Source: a bacterium
GTDB lineage: Bacteria; Patescibacteriota; Minisyncoccia; Minisyncoccales; MHMH01
Direction: 5' to 3'
Assembly: GCA_030648815.1 (NCBI GenBank)
Contig: JAUSHA010000033.1
Coordinates: 1 to 5,545 of the forward strand
Length of the DNA: 5,545 nucleotides
In this document: positions 1 through 4,968 of the stretch, in pieces
Position numbering within the stretch: the first letter of the stretch is position 1
Layout: the number at the start of each line of letters is the position of its first letter
Translations under genes and position numbers: made by a program
The notes under the pieces: generated by a model
What the model was told of the DNA's origin: nothing
The model's database searches: none
What the model saw: the letters and a program-made list of their open reading frames with translations, nothing else

Positions 1-318
1 ATTCTTTCCCTGTAATTTCCAAAAGAAGCCCCCCAAAACAACATAGACGGGGTTCATGTGGACGAAAACCGCATCGCAATCTTTTCTTAACCGCCAGATA
101 TATTTATAAAAATTATTGAGTTCGCTTATTCTGGACTTGCCGTTTTCCTTGCCTAAGGAAAAAACCCTTACATTTGAAGGCAGGGAATACTCCCCCTTCT
201 GGAGGCAAATAACGTTCAGCGAGTCAAATTTTTCTGAAAACTTTTCTATCCAGCGGTGGAAAAATCCGGAAATATCGTCATTAATATCCACCTTCTGGGT
301 GATTATCAATAATTTCAT
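1..318 (-). CDS. Glycosyltransferase, GT4-like N-terminal part (partial, runs off the window)
   Basis: An open frame of 106 codons begins at the ATG at 318-316 and stays open to base 1, so only the N-terminal part is present. It reads MKLLIITQKVDINDDISGFF, then HRWIEKFSEKFDSLNVICLQ, later FYKYIWRLRKDCDAVFVHMN. This is the first Rossmann half of a GT-B fold glycosyltransferase: a leading beta strand (LLIITQ), a helix (residues 18-32), a second strand (NVICL) and a third strand that ends in HMNP. Family 4 members transfer sugars from nucleotide donors in glycan assembly at the cytoplasmic face of the membrane; the donor-binding C-terminal half is outside the window. The ATG follows directly after the TAA of the nucleotidyltransferase gene (319-321) with no gap and no clear Shine-Dalgarno, so translational coupling is likely. 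The fold call is good; the exact sugar and acceptor cannot be told. Confidence 0.75.
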   Translation of the reverse strand, partial: MKLLIITQKVDINDDISGFFHRWIEKFSEKFDSLNVICLQKGEYSLPSNVRVFSLGKENGKSRISELNNFYKYIWRLRKDCDAVFVHMNPVYVVLGGFFWKLQGKN

Positions 319-747
319 TTATTTTTTCTTTTTCAGGTCTTTTAACAGCCAGGAGCTTGATTGTATTTTATCTCCCAAGCCCAGCGCCAAACGAATACCC
401 AACTTCTCGCATATTTCTCTTTCCGGCACATTATTGAGGGTGCTGTCGCCCCCTTTGGCAAAAATATGCGGCTTTAACAATTCCAGCGTCTTGCAAATTG
501 TTTTATCCTTATCAATAGAAAGAACAGCCCTATAAACCATTTTGAGGGAGCTCACAACCGCCAGTCTTTCCTCTTCGGACATAAAAGAGAAGCCCTTTTT
601 TAGTTTTGCCTGCTCATCATTATTGACGATAACAATCAGCTTGGTGCCGAGATTTTTAGCAAGAGAAAACAGCTCCAGGTGCCCCCTGTGCAATGGGTCA
701 AAATACCCCGAAGTCGCCACCAAAATTTCTTTTTTACGCCCCGCCAT
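319..747 (-). CDS. Cytidylyltransferase-like nucleotidyltransferase (RfaE2/TagD type)
   Basis: A 142-residue single-domain enzyme of the nucleotidylyl transferase superfamily, which joins a nucleoside monophosphate to a phosphorylated sugar or polyol and releases pyrophosphate. It shows the nucleotide-binding signature GYFDPLHRGH (residues 14-23, HxGH at 20-23), an E-E-R-L helix start at 59-62, and FAKGGDS (96-102), which matches the VKGGD block of heptose-1-phosphate adenylyltransferases. The late ISSTR-like motif appears as IQSSSW (128-133). An in-frame ATG at 813 would add 22 residues, but that stretch reads through a terminator hairpin and lies before the conserved first strand, so I chose the ATG at 747. 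No Shine-Dalgarno precedes it; the candidate promoter predicts a 5' leader of only a few bases. The glycosyltransferase gene starts immediately after the stop, which suggests sugar activation for glycan assembly. Substrate and nucleotide are unresolved. Confidence 0.8.
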   Translation of the reverse strand: MAGRKKEILVATSGYFDPLHRGHLELFSLAKNLGTKLIVIVNNDEQAKLKKGFSFMSEEERLAVVSSLKMVYRAVLSIDKDKTICKTLELLKPHIFAKGGDSTLNNVPEREICEKLGIRLALGLGDKIQSSSWLLKDLKKKK

Positions 748-757
748 AATAGTTTTA

Positions 758-786
758 ATGCTAACAAAAAAGGCGGTGTTTTTCAA
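758..786 (-). promoter_or_regulatory. Candidate promoter of the nucleotidyltransferase-glycosyltransferase pair
   Basis: On the minus strand TTGAAA (781-786; 5 of 6 to consensus) is followed by exactly 17 bases and TAGCAT (758-763; 4 of 6), with TG one base upstream of the -10 as in extended -10 promoters. Transcription would begin near 750-751, about 3-4 bases before the ATG at 747, giving a nearly leaderless mRNA and explaining the absent Shine-Dalgarno. It overlaps the upstream terminator. Inference from sequence only. Confidence 0.45.
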
Positions 787-794
787 CCCCGCCT
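766..794 (-). terminator. Intrinsic terminator of the EamA transporter gene
   Basis: Minus strand: a 6-bp GC-rich stem (789-794 with 771-776, AGGCGG pairing with CCGCCT), a 12-base loop and a T tract of six (766-771) that overlaps the last stem base. It lies 11 bases after the transporter stop codon (806-808). Stem composition, T tract and position all fit rho-independent termination. Confidence 0.7.
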
Positions 795-805
795 CTTTAT
801 TTGCC

Positions 806-1675
806 TTATTCATTAGCCGTAGCAGCGATAAATAACACCCCGGCTATCATTATTACCGCTCCAAGCAATTTTGGCTGAATATTTTTTCTTTCTTTGAAAA
901 CGATGAATCCTATAATTATACTAAATAGGATTCCCGTTCTTTTGAGAGCATTCGCATATGGAACCATGGTAAGCGTTAGATTGCTCATTGAAGCGAACAG
1001 ACTAAAAGCGGCAAAAAGTCCGACTAAAAATAGAAGCTTCCATCGCGTCTTTACTTCATTAAATTTTCCCCGGGATCTGAAATAAATCAATGGGACAATG
1101 GCGGCAAGATTTATTATTTGAAAAAATATCAAATAAGTAAGGGGGCTTGAATTTCTCACGGCTATCGCATCCCAATTTGAATTTATGGAACCGATGACCG
1201 CTACGCCAAGCATAAAGAGGGCGCTCTTATCTCTCGCCAAATTTTTAAATGGCCCTAAGACTCCGTTTTCCCTATTTAACCTAAGGGTGTATGCGCCCGC
1301 GACCACTAGTATTATCCCGATAACTCCCAAAAAACCGGGACTTTCTCCCAGCATAATTCTTGAAGTTAAAAGCATAAATACCGGCACAAAAGCCATTAAA
1401 GGAACGGTAAGGGAAAGTTCGCCGCCCTGCAGAGCCTTGGCATAAAGAATCATAGCAACCACGTTTGTTAAAGAACCGGCGATTGTCGCCCACCAAAAAG
1501 TGGAATTTACCGGAGCTATGCCCAACCAGGGAATAGCGATTAGTAAAAATGGCAAAGAAAAAGCGCTATACGCAAACAAAAACAAGTATGGACTTGCGTC
1601 TTTTAAGGCTTTCTTGCCGGGCATGTCCTTTAGCGCATCAAATAATCCGCTGATAATTCCTACAAATATCCACAT
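806..1675 (-). CDS. EamA/DMT-superfamily membrane transporter
   Basis: A 289-residue integral membrane protein, the normal length for a two-repeat EamA protein of the drug/metabolite transporter superfamily (about ten membrane helices). Hydrophobic segments lie near residues 2-14, 28-50, 59-80, 86-107, 113-131, 152-168, 179-199, 212-233, 243-260 and 268-286. Each half ends in the EamA pattern of a helix, a short charged turn containing GE or KE, and a glycine-rich helix: SRIMLGESPGFLGVIGIILV in the first half and GFIVFKERKNIQPKLLGAVI in the second. A polar loop (about 132-151) joins the halves. Family members export or exchange amino acids, nucleotide sugars or other small metabolites; the substrate cannot be predicted. 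The ATG at 1675 has a good Shine-Dalgarno and its own promoter, and a terminator follows, so it is probably a single-gene unit. Confidence 0.9.
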   Translation of the reverse strand: MWIFVGIISGLFDALKDMPGKKALKDASPYLFLFAYSAFSLPFLLIAIPWLGIAPVNSTFWWATIAGSLTNVVAMILYAKALQGGELSLTVPLMAFVPVFMLLTSRIMLGESPGFLGVIGIILVVAGAYTLRLNRENGVLGPFKNLARDKSALFMLGVAVIGSINSNWDAIAVRNSSPLTYLIFFQIINLAAIVPLIYFRSRGKFNEVKTRWKLLFLVGLFAAFSLFASMSNLTLTMVPYANALKRTGILFSIIIGFIVFKERKNIQPKLLGAVIMIAGVLFIAATANE

Positions 1676-1682
1676 ATTATTG

Positions 1683-1688
1683 CTCCTT
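1683..1688 (-). promoter_or_regulatory. Shine-Dalgarno of the EamA gene
   Basis: AAGGAG on the minus strand, 7 bases before the ATG at 1675. It is one of only two strong ribosome binding sites in the window and fixes this start. Confidence 0.7.
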
Positions 1689-1717
1689 TTCCATTTTTAA
1701 AATCCTGATATCCTATG

Positions 1718-1746
1718 ACATTAGCACCTTCCGACAAGCATGTCAA
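1718..1746 (-). promoter_or_regulatory. Promoter of the EamA transporter gene
   Basis: Perfect -35 TTGACA (1741-1746), a 17-base spacer, then TAATGT (1718-1723; 3 of 6 to TATAAT) on the minus strand. Transcription would start near 1711 and give a leader of about 35 bases containing the Shine-Dalgarno. The -35 begins 7 bases after the stop of the 2H gene, so the transporter can be expressed separately from the operon upstream. The -10 is weak; the -35 and spacing carry the call. Confidence 0.55.
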
Positions 1747-1753
1747 ACAAAAC

Positions 1754-2389
1754 TCATTTCAACTGAAAAGTTTTTATCGTTTCTATCCTGTGGACGAATA
1801 AAGCGGTGTTTCCTTTGATTAAATTAATTTTATCAATCTTCATTTTTCCGATTAAAATATCTTTATATTCGCCTAAAACAGAAAATAATTTATCGGGTTT
1901 GTGATAATAATAAATCGCCGCGACATGAGGAATGTAATTTTCTCCTTCAAATTCCGGTTCGCCGGAAGAAATAACGTCATTCAGTAAATCATGAAGATCG
2001 AACAGATTGCCGTCTTCGGAAAAAACCTGAATGAAGGCATTAGTAGTAAAAGAATTCAGGCCTTGCAACACAACCTCAAAGGGTTTGAAATTTTCTAATG
2101 CCTTACTGATTTTTTCAATCGTTTCCGGGAGGTTATTTCCACTGCAGAGCTTAAGCGTGCAATGAAATGCTGACGGATAGATATACTCATGACCAGGATC
2201 TTCTTTTTCCAATCTTCCGACAACATCCATTATTCCGGGCCAGAGAGCCGTGTCTATGGAAAAATTTAATGAAACATGGGACGGCTCGGCCATCCTTTTT
2301 TCTTTGCTGGTAAATTTAATTTGACCTTGATCCCCCAATATTCTTTTTCTTAAATCTTCGTATCTTTTAATTTGGTCTTGTTGCAACAT
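1754..2389 (-). CDS. 2H-phosphoesterase-fold protein (2'-5' RNA ligase-like)
   Basis: A 211-residue soluble protein resembling the 2H phosphoesterase / LigT family, whose members act on 2',3'-cyclic or 2'-5' phosphodiester bonds in RNA or nucleotides. The first catalytic motif is clear, FHCTLKL (His76-Cys-Thr78), following HVSLNFSID, a typical opening strand at 38-46. The second motif is YIPHVAAIYY (His155), where Ala157 replaces the usual Thr/Ser of HxT/S. Residues 1-32 form a charged, probably helical extension ahead of the fold. An internal ATG (Met33, at 2293) could be an alternative start, but the first ATG lies 4 bases after the nuclease stop, so coupling favours 2389. No good Shine-Dalgarno is seen. 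It is probably the last gene of the DUF167-nuclease-2H operon. Fold call fairly secure; activity is inference, and the altered second motif could weaken or change it. Confidence 0.75.
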   Translation of the reverse strand: MLQQDQIKRYEDLRKRILGDQGQIKFTSKEKRMAEPSHVSLNFSIDTALWPGIMDVVGRLEKEDPGHEYIYPSAFHCTLKLCSGNNLPETIEKISKALENFKPFEVVLQGLNSFTTNAFIQVFSEDGNLFDLHDLLNDVISSGEPEFEGENYIPHVAAIYYYHKPDKLFSVLGEYKDILIGKMKIDKINLIKGNTALFVHRIETIKTFQLK

Positions 2390-2393
2390 TTTT

Positions 2394-3146
2394 TTATTTA
2401 TAATCCTTAAGCGCTTTTATATAATTGCAGTAGTCGCAATCGGGATTGGCTTCGGGAATTTTATCGGCGTTCAAGCATTTATGCATATCAAGTATAGTTT
2501 TCTCAACCCATGAATCATCGCCCTTATACGGGATCAAATTAACCCTGAACTCCAATTTCTGGTCAAAGGCCTTAGCGTCAGCAATGCCGTTGCAATAGAC
2601 GAAATAGCCGGTATCTGAAACCTTGTATCCATTACGCCTCAAAAGCCATTGATAAATCTCCATCTGCCTTTTATATCCTTCGTGCCATTCCTTATCCAGC
2701 TCGGTTACCTCATCTGACTTGGCCGTAGCTTTATAATCAACAACGATATATTCTCCTCCGGCATTCTGCCATAAATCGTCAATCGCGCCGAATATCAAGA
2801 AATTGGTCGGCTCGTGCAGAAATTGTATGCCGGTAAAATTATGCCTCCATTTAGCCAAGTCCTTATGCGCCACCGGCAGAGCGTCAATGCCGTATTTTTC
2901 CATCAGGGGGTGCTTTGTGCCGTTGGCGCGATGAATATCAAACTCCTGCTTAAGCAGGGCGTCTACTGCACTGTTTAAGGTATAGGGAAACATAGGTGGC
3001 CGGCCGACCCCCAGCTTGCGGTCGTGATAAAAGCACCTCGGGCAATTCAAAAACATGTCAATCTTTGATCGCGACAGCTTAAAAGTCTCTGTCGACGCCG
3101 GATCGTATAAACCTTTTACCCTTTGAGAATTATAATATTCAGACAT
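2394..3146 (-). CDS. PD-(D/E)XK superfamily nuclease, RecB/Cas4-like
   Basis: A 250-residue protein with the core of the RecB/Cas4-type PD-(D/E)XK nucleases, which cut DNA with divalent metal. The motifs run in order: LSRSKIDMFLNCPRCFY (residues 24-40), the helix that opens this family; GAIDDLW (120-126, Asp123); VVDYKAT (135-141, catalytic Asp137 and Lys139); and QMEIYQWLL (161-169, the QxxxY motif). Cysteine pairs lie at both ends, CPRC (35/38) and CDYC (237/240), placed as in members that tie the two ends together with an iron-sulfur cluster, although the spacing differs from classic Cas4. There is no helicase domain, no cas gene nearby and no CRISPR array, so a Cas role is unsupported. 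It lies 24 bases after the DUF167 gene and 4 before the 2H gene. No Shine-Dalgarno precedes the ATG at 3146. Fold call strong; substrate unknown. Confidence 0.85.
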   Translation of the reverse strand: MSEYYNSQRVKGLYDPASTETFKLSRSKIDMFLNCPRCFYHDRKLGVGRPPMFPYTLNSAVDALLKQEFDIHRANGTKHPLMEKYGIDALPVAHKDLAKWRHNFTGIQFLHEPTNFLIFGAIDDLWQNAGGEYIVVDYKATAKSDEVTELDKEWHEGYKRQMEIYQWLLRRNGYKVSDTGYFVYCNGIADAKAFDQKLEFRVNLIPYKGDDSWVEKTILDMHKCLNADKIPEANPDCDYCNYIKALKDYK

Positions 3147-3170
3147 AATTTGTTATGTTAAAAATATTTT

Positions 3171-3392
3171 TTATTCCCTGACTTCAAATATCTTATTCCT
3201 TTCCCTGAATCCCTTGACCAATCTTATCTTTGACTCGGTAATTTTAAGATAAGAAGCAAGGACCCTGACGACCGCCCGATTCGCCATGCCCCTCACCGGC
3301 TCTTCCTGCACCCAAACATCAAAAGCATCCTCTGATTTCTTTACAACTTCTTCCTCCGCCGAACCCGGAAAAACTTTAACTTTTATCAGCAT
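3171..3392 (-). CDS. DUF167 (YggU/UPF0235) family protein
   Basis: A 73-residue protein with the DUF167 pattern: an opening strand IKVKVFPGS (residues 3-11), FDVWVQEEP (24-32), the conserved GMANRAVVRVLASYL helix (35-49; most members have GKANxA), and KIRLVKGFRERNKIFEV (55-71), the usual G-x-x-S/R-x-x-K ending. Length is slightly below the common 75-100. The biochemical role of this widespread family is not established. The ATG at 3392 is 20 bases downstream of one copy of the 48-bp repeat, whose TATAAAAT box is the only promoter-like signal nearby; no clear Shine-Dalgarno. It appears to head an operon with the nuclease and the 2H protein. Family call secure; function unknown. Confidence 0.85.
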   Translation of the reverse strand: MLIKVKVFPGSAEEEVVKKSEDAFDVWVQEEPVRGMANRAVVRVLASYLKITESKIRLVKGFRERNKIFEVRE

Positions 3393-3412
3393 TTTATTTT
3401 AATAATTCTGCC

Positions 3413-3460
3413 TAAACTTTTATTATTTTATACCGAAAAGGCTCTTGACACCTTTTTCAC
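3413..3460 (-). repeat. 48-bp direct repeat, copy 1 (putative promoter or REP-like element)
   Basis: All 48 bases are identical to 4374-4421. On the minus strand it opens with an imperfect palindrome, AAAAGG (3452-3457), a 9-base loop and CCTTTT (3437-3442), followed by CGG and a TATAAAAT box (3425-3432), and ends 20 bases before the DUF167 ATG. No recognisable -35 lies 16-18 bases above the box; on the opposite strand there is a TTGACA (3445-3450) without a matching -10. The GGTGTC...CC palindrome with A/T flanks recalls REP-type elements linked to Y1 transposases (from memory, unverified). The repeat is certain; the function is inference. Confidence 0.9.
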
Positions 3461-3468
3461 AAATTTTC

Positions 3469-3489
3469 CGGTTAAACTTAGTTTAACCG
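3469..3489. repeat. 21-bp perfect palindrome downstream of ywbE
   Basis: The arms CGGTTAAACT (3469-3478) and AGTTTAACCG (3480-3489) are exact reverse complements around a single central base. It lies 7 bases after the ywbE stop and just above repeat copy 1. As RNA it would fold into a 9-bp stem with a 3-base loop, but no T tract follows on either strand, so it is not a standard terminator. It could be a protein-binding site or an RNA 3'-end stabiliser. Confidence 0.6.
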
Positions 3490-3496
3490 ATGATAT

Positions 3497-3736
3497 CTAC
3501 GTGAGGCCCTCTATGTATTCTTGCCCGTTTATCTTAGGGAATGCGGGATAAACTACTTGGACTCTGCCGACTTGTCCGTCTTCTAGGCGCACCTTAATCC
3601 CGCGCGGATGAATAGTGGAGCTCGTCAAAATTTCCGCCACTTTTCCGTGGGTAAGCTTTCCGGTCCTCTGGTCCGCCTTGAGTACGATGTCCACTTCCGC
3701 CCCGATTTTTATATTTTCCCTCCTCTGCCCATCCAT
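3497..3736 (-). CDS. ywbE: YwbE family protein (DUF2196)
   Basis: A 79-residue protein that matches Bacillus YwbE-type proteins almost along its whole length: a start of MDGQRRENIKIG, then VDIVLKADQRTGKLTHGKV (16-34), a serine/threonine-rich stretch into HPRGIKVRLEDGQVGRV (43-59) and QVVYPAF. Usual members are near 65 residues; this one has a short C-terminal tail (PKINGQEYIEGLT). The family is a small beta-rich, KOW/SH3-like domain in appearance, common in bacteria and some archaea, with no established role. The ATG at 3736 has only a weak purine stretch (GAG) ahead of it. A promoter lies at 3764-3792. It sits between the phosphatase gene and the palindrome, inside the segment bounded by the two 48-bp repeats. 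Family call strong from the motif match. Confidence 0.85.
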   Translation of the reverse strand: MDGQRRENIKIGAEVDIVLKADQRTGKLTHGKVAEILTSSTIHPRGIKVRLEDGQVGRVQVVYPAFPKINGQEYIEGLT

Positions 3737-3753
3737 ATAATTTCACTCGGCTA

Positions 3754-3796
3754 AATTTTGATTATTAAATAAATCGTATAAAATAAAATCAAAATT
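3754..3796. repeat. 10-bp inverted repeat around the ywbE promoter
   Basis: AATTTTGATT (3754-3763) and AATCAAAATT (3787-3796) are exact reverse complements separated by 23 bases. One arm abuts the -10 and the other contains the -35. This geometry suits an operator, but the region is so AT-rich that chance is a real possibility. Confidence 0.4.
3764..3792 (-). promoter_or_regulatory. Promoter of ywbE
   Basis: Minus strand TTGATT (3787-3792; 4 of 6) and TTTAAT (3764-3769; 5 of 6) with a 17-base spacer. Transcription would start near 3757, giving a leader of about 20 bases before the ATG at 3736. It lies in the 101-base gap after the phosphatase gene, which has no obvious terminator. AT-richness lowers confidence. 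Confidence 0.45.
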
Positions 3797-3837
3797 CATA
3801 ATTAATTATTAAATTCCGAAAATGTTCCTGCCCCCAT

Positions 3838-4362
3838 TTAAAAATCATACTCCCAGTAGGGCTGCCACTTAAAAGATGTACTTAAACATTCTTCGATAGT
3901 TTTGCCATCAACCAAAGTATCTAAACCATATTGAGTAGCACGATGACCGACCACTAAAACAGTTTTATCCGGATGTTTTTCTTTTAATTCTTTATAGAAA
4001 TCTTGAATTCTTGCCACTGCCTGCTCATAACTCTCTCCGTTAGAAAAAGGTTCTTTAATGTGCCCTTTTTTCATTAATCCCACAATCTCGCTTGGCTTCC
4101 CTTCAAGATCGCCGTAATTTAGCTCTCTTAGGCGTTTATCTACAATAATGGGATACTTGTCCCCAAAGGCTATCTTGACTGTATTGACGGCTCTTTTCAA
4201 ATCAGAGCAACAGATCAAGTCTATTTTAACATTTTTAAACGTCTCGCCCATCTCTTTAGATTGCCGAATACCCAAGTCAGATAATTCAACATTTTTCCAC
4301 CCCGAGGAAAGTTCCGCTTCATTGTCTTTTGTCGTTGAATGCGCCGCAAAATATATTTTCAT
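3838..4362 (-). CDS. Histidine phosphatase family protein (phosphoglycerate mutase-like), variant active site
   Basis: A 174-residue protein of the histidine phosphatase superfamily, which forms a phosphohistidine intermediate while moving or removing phosphate from small molecules or proteins. The core reads IYFAAHSTT (His8, expected nucleophile), CCSDLKRAVNT (51-61; Arg57, matching the SxLxRAxxT block), RLRELNYGDLEGK (77-89; Glu80, expected acid) and VLVVGHRA (135-142; His140, second catalytic histidine). The first arginine of the RHG signature, normally a phosphate ligand, is Ala7 here and the glycine is Ser9. I start at the ATG at 4362; an in-frame TTG at 4371 would add only three residues. 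The repeat copy 2 ends 11 bases upstream and the putative start region has no strong Shine-Dalgarno. Family call strong; substrate unknown. Confidence 0.85.
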   Translation of the reverse strand: MKIYFAAHSTTKDNEAELSSGWKNVELSDLGIRQSKEMGETFKNVKIDLICCSDLKRAVNTVKIAFGDKYPIIVDKRLRELNYGDLEGKPSEIVGLMKKGHIKEPFSNGESYEQAVARIQDFYKELKEKHPDKTVLVVGHRATQYGLDTLVDGKTIEECLSTSFKWQPYWEYDF

Positions 4363-4373
4363 AATCTTCAACT

Positions 4374-4421
4374 TAAACTTTTATTATTTTATACCGAAAA
4401 GGCTCTTGACACCTTTTTCAC
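4374..4421 (-). repeat. 48-bp direct repeat, copy 2
   Basis: This is an exact copy of 3413-3460 in the same orientation, 961 bases away. The TATAAAAT box lies at 4386-4393 and the palindrome arms at 4398-4403 and 4413-4418. It ends 11 bases before the phosphatase ATG. Beyond the identical block both copies share a TAAGTTTAA 9-mer upstream (3472-3480 and 4439-4447), but 6 bases further away here, so the two flanks may be diverged relatives. Confidence 0.9.
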
Positions 4422-4483
4422 TCAAACTCCAATTAACCTTAAACTTATCCTACCAAGAAATCGGCCCTTAGGCGATATTGAAG

Positions 4484-4496
4484 GAGGCCCGGCCTC
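4484..4496. other. Small GC-rich hairpin
   Basis: GAGGC, a 3-base loop (CCG), then GCCTC: a 5-bp perfect stem in the 142-base gap between the 4564-4935 gene and repeat copy 2. No T tract follows on either strand. It may strengthen the terminator just upstream, or be incidental. Confidence 0.4.
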
Positions 4497-4505
4497 TCTT
4501 AATTT

Positions 4506-4537
4506 AAAAGGCCTATTCGAAATCGAACAGACCTTTT
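4506..4537 (-). terminator. Long hairpin, probable terminator of the 4564-4935 gene
   Basis: A 14-bp stem (arms 4506-4519 and 4524-4537) around a 4-base loop, with two G-T wobbles when read as minus-strand RNA (AAAAGGTCTGTTCG pairing with CGAATAGGCCTTTT). It starts 26 bases after the stop codon. Runs of A and T at the two ends of the stem could let it work in both directions; the T run on the minus strand is only four bases inside the stem, so efficiency is uncertain. Confidence 0.65.
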
Positions 4538-4563
4538 GTTGGTGTTTGGCGGAGCATGCGGTT

Positions 4564-4935
4564 TTATAGGTTGAGCAATGAAGTAAGTTCCTCTTTACTT
4601 GTGTCAATATCGGAATAATGGAGCCTGCCTTGCATGGCATACAAATTGAATATAGAAAGATCAAATTCGACCGAACCAGACCGATCACCCTTACGTATAG
4701 AATCAAGTGCCTTCTTAGCTTTTTCTATTATAAGCGGAGCTTCGAATTTCCAACCTTCAGCTAAGTTTTTGATGAAAAGTTCACTTTCTGCTTCTCTTCG
4801 GACATCGGGTCCAACATCAAGCCCCGCCTCGACAGCTTCTAAGGGAGTATATCGCCAATTCTCCGGATCAGCTGGATGATAACGTGGACGCGGACGAAAG
4901 GGACCCTTAATGTATCTGTTAGAACCATAAGCCAT
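4564..4935 (-). CDS. Hypothetical protein with Arg/Pro/Tyr-rich N-terminus
   Basis: A 123-residue protein I do not recognise. Residues 1-31 are basic and rich in Pro, Arg, Tyr and aromatic residues (MAYGSNRYIKGPFRPRPRYH, then PADPENWRYTP) and are probably extended or disordered. Residues 32-80 look helical and amphipathic (LEAVEAGLDVG, then EAESELFIKNLAEGWKF and IIEKAKKALDSIRKG); the end is acidic (SDIDTSKEELTSLLNL). There is no signal peptide, membrane helix or cysteine motif. The start at 4935 is well fixed by a consensus Shine-Dalgarno and a promoter upstream, and a hairpin follows the stop, so it looks like a well-expressed single-gene unit. The basic tail might bind nucleic acid or a partner protein, but that is speculation. 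An overlapping minus frame (4422-4706) is a shadow. Confidence 0.75.
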   Translation of the reverse strand: MAYGSNRYIKGPFRPRPRYHPADPENWRYTPLEAVEAGLDVGPDVRREAESELFIKNLAEGWKFEAPLIIEKAKKALDSIRKGDRSGSVEFDLSIFNLYAMQGRLHYSDIDTSKEELTSLLNL

Positions 4936-4943
4936 TATTTTAT

Positions 4944-4949
4944 CCTCCT
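4944..4949 (-). promoter_or_regulatory. Consensus Shine-Dalgarno of the 4564-4935 gene
   Basis: AGGAGG on the minus strand, 8 bases before the ATG at 4935. It is the strongest ribosome binding site in the window, good evidence that this orphan gene is real and efficiently translated. Confidence 0.8.
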
Positions 4950-4968
4950 CTTGAAAAGATCTACCTTA

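Noticed and set aside
748..813. Longer start of the nucleotidyltransferase at ATG 813
   Set aside because: The added 22 codons overlap the transporter stop and encode through a terminator hairpin and T tract; the conserved fold begins just after the ATG at 747. Not fully excluded.
116..1700. Several plus-strand open frames of 60-139 codons
   Set aside because: They lie opposite well-supported minus-strand genes, have no family features, low-complexity or shadow-like composition and no ribosome binding sites.
3798..3809. 12-bp AT-only palindrome (ATAATTAATTAT)
   Set aside because: In such AT-rich sequence a palindrome made only of A and T is expected by chance.
4363..4371. TTG start of the phosphatase at 4371
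   Set aside because: An ATG three codons later sits directly before the conserved first strand; the extra codons add nothing to the family match.
3413..4421. CRISPR array
   Set aside because: There are only two repeat copies, 961 bases apart with genes between. The Cas4-like fold of the nuclease alone is no evidence for CRISPR.
4422..4706. Minus-strand open frame of 94 codons
   Set aside because: It overlaps the 4564-4935 gene in another frame, reads straight through the 4506-4537 hairpin, and has no Shine-Dalgarno.
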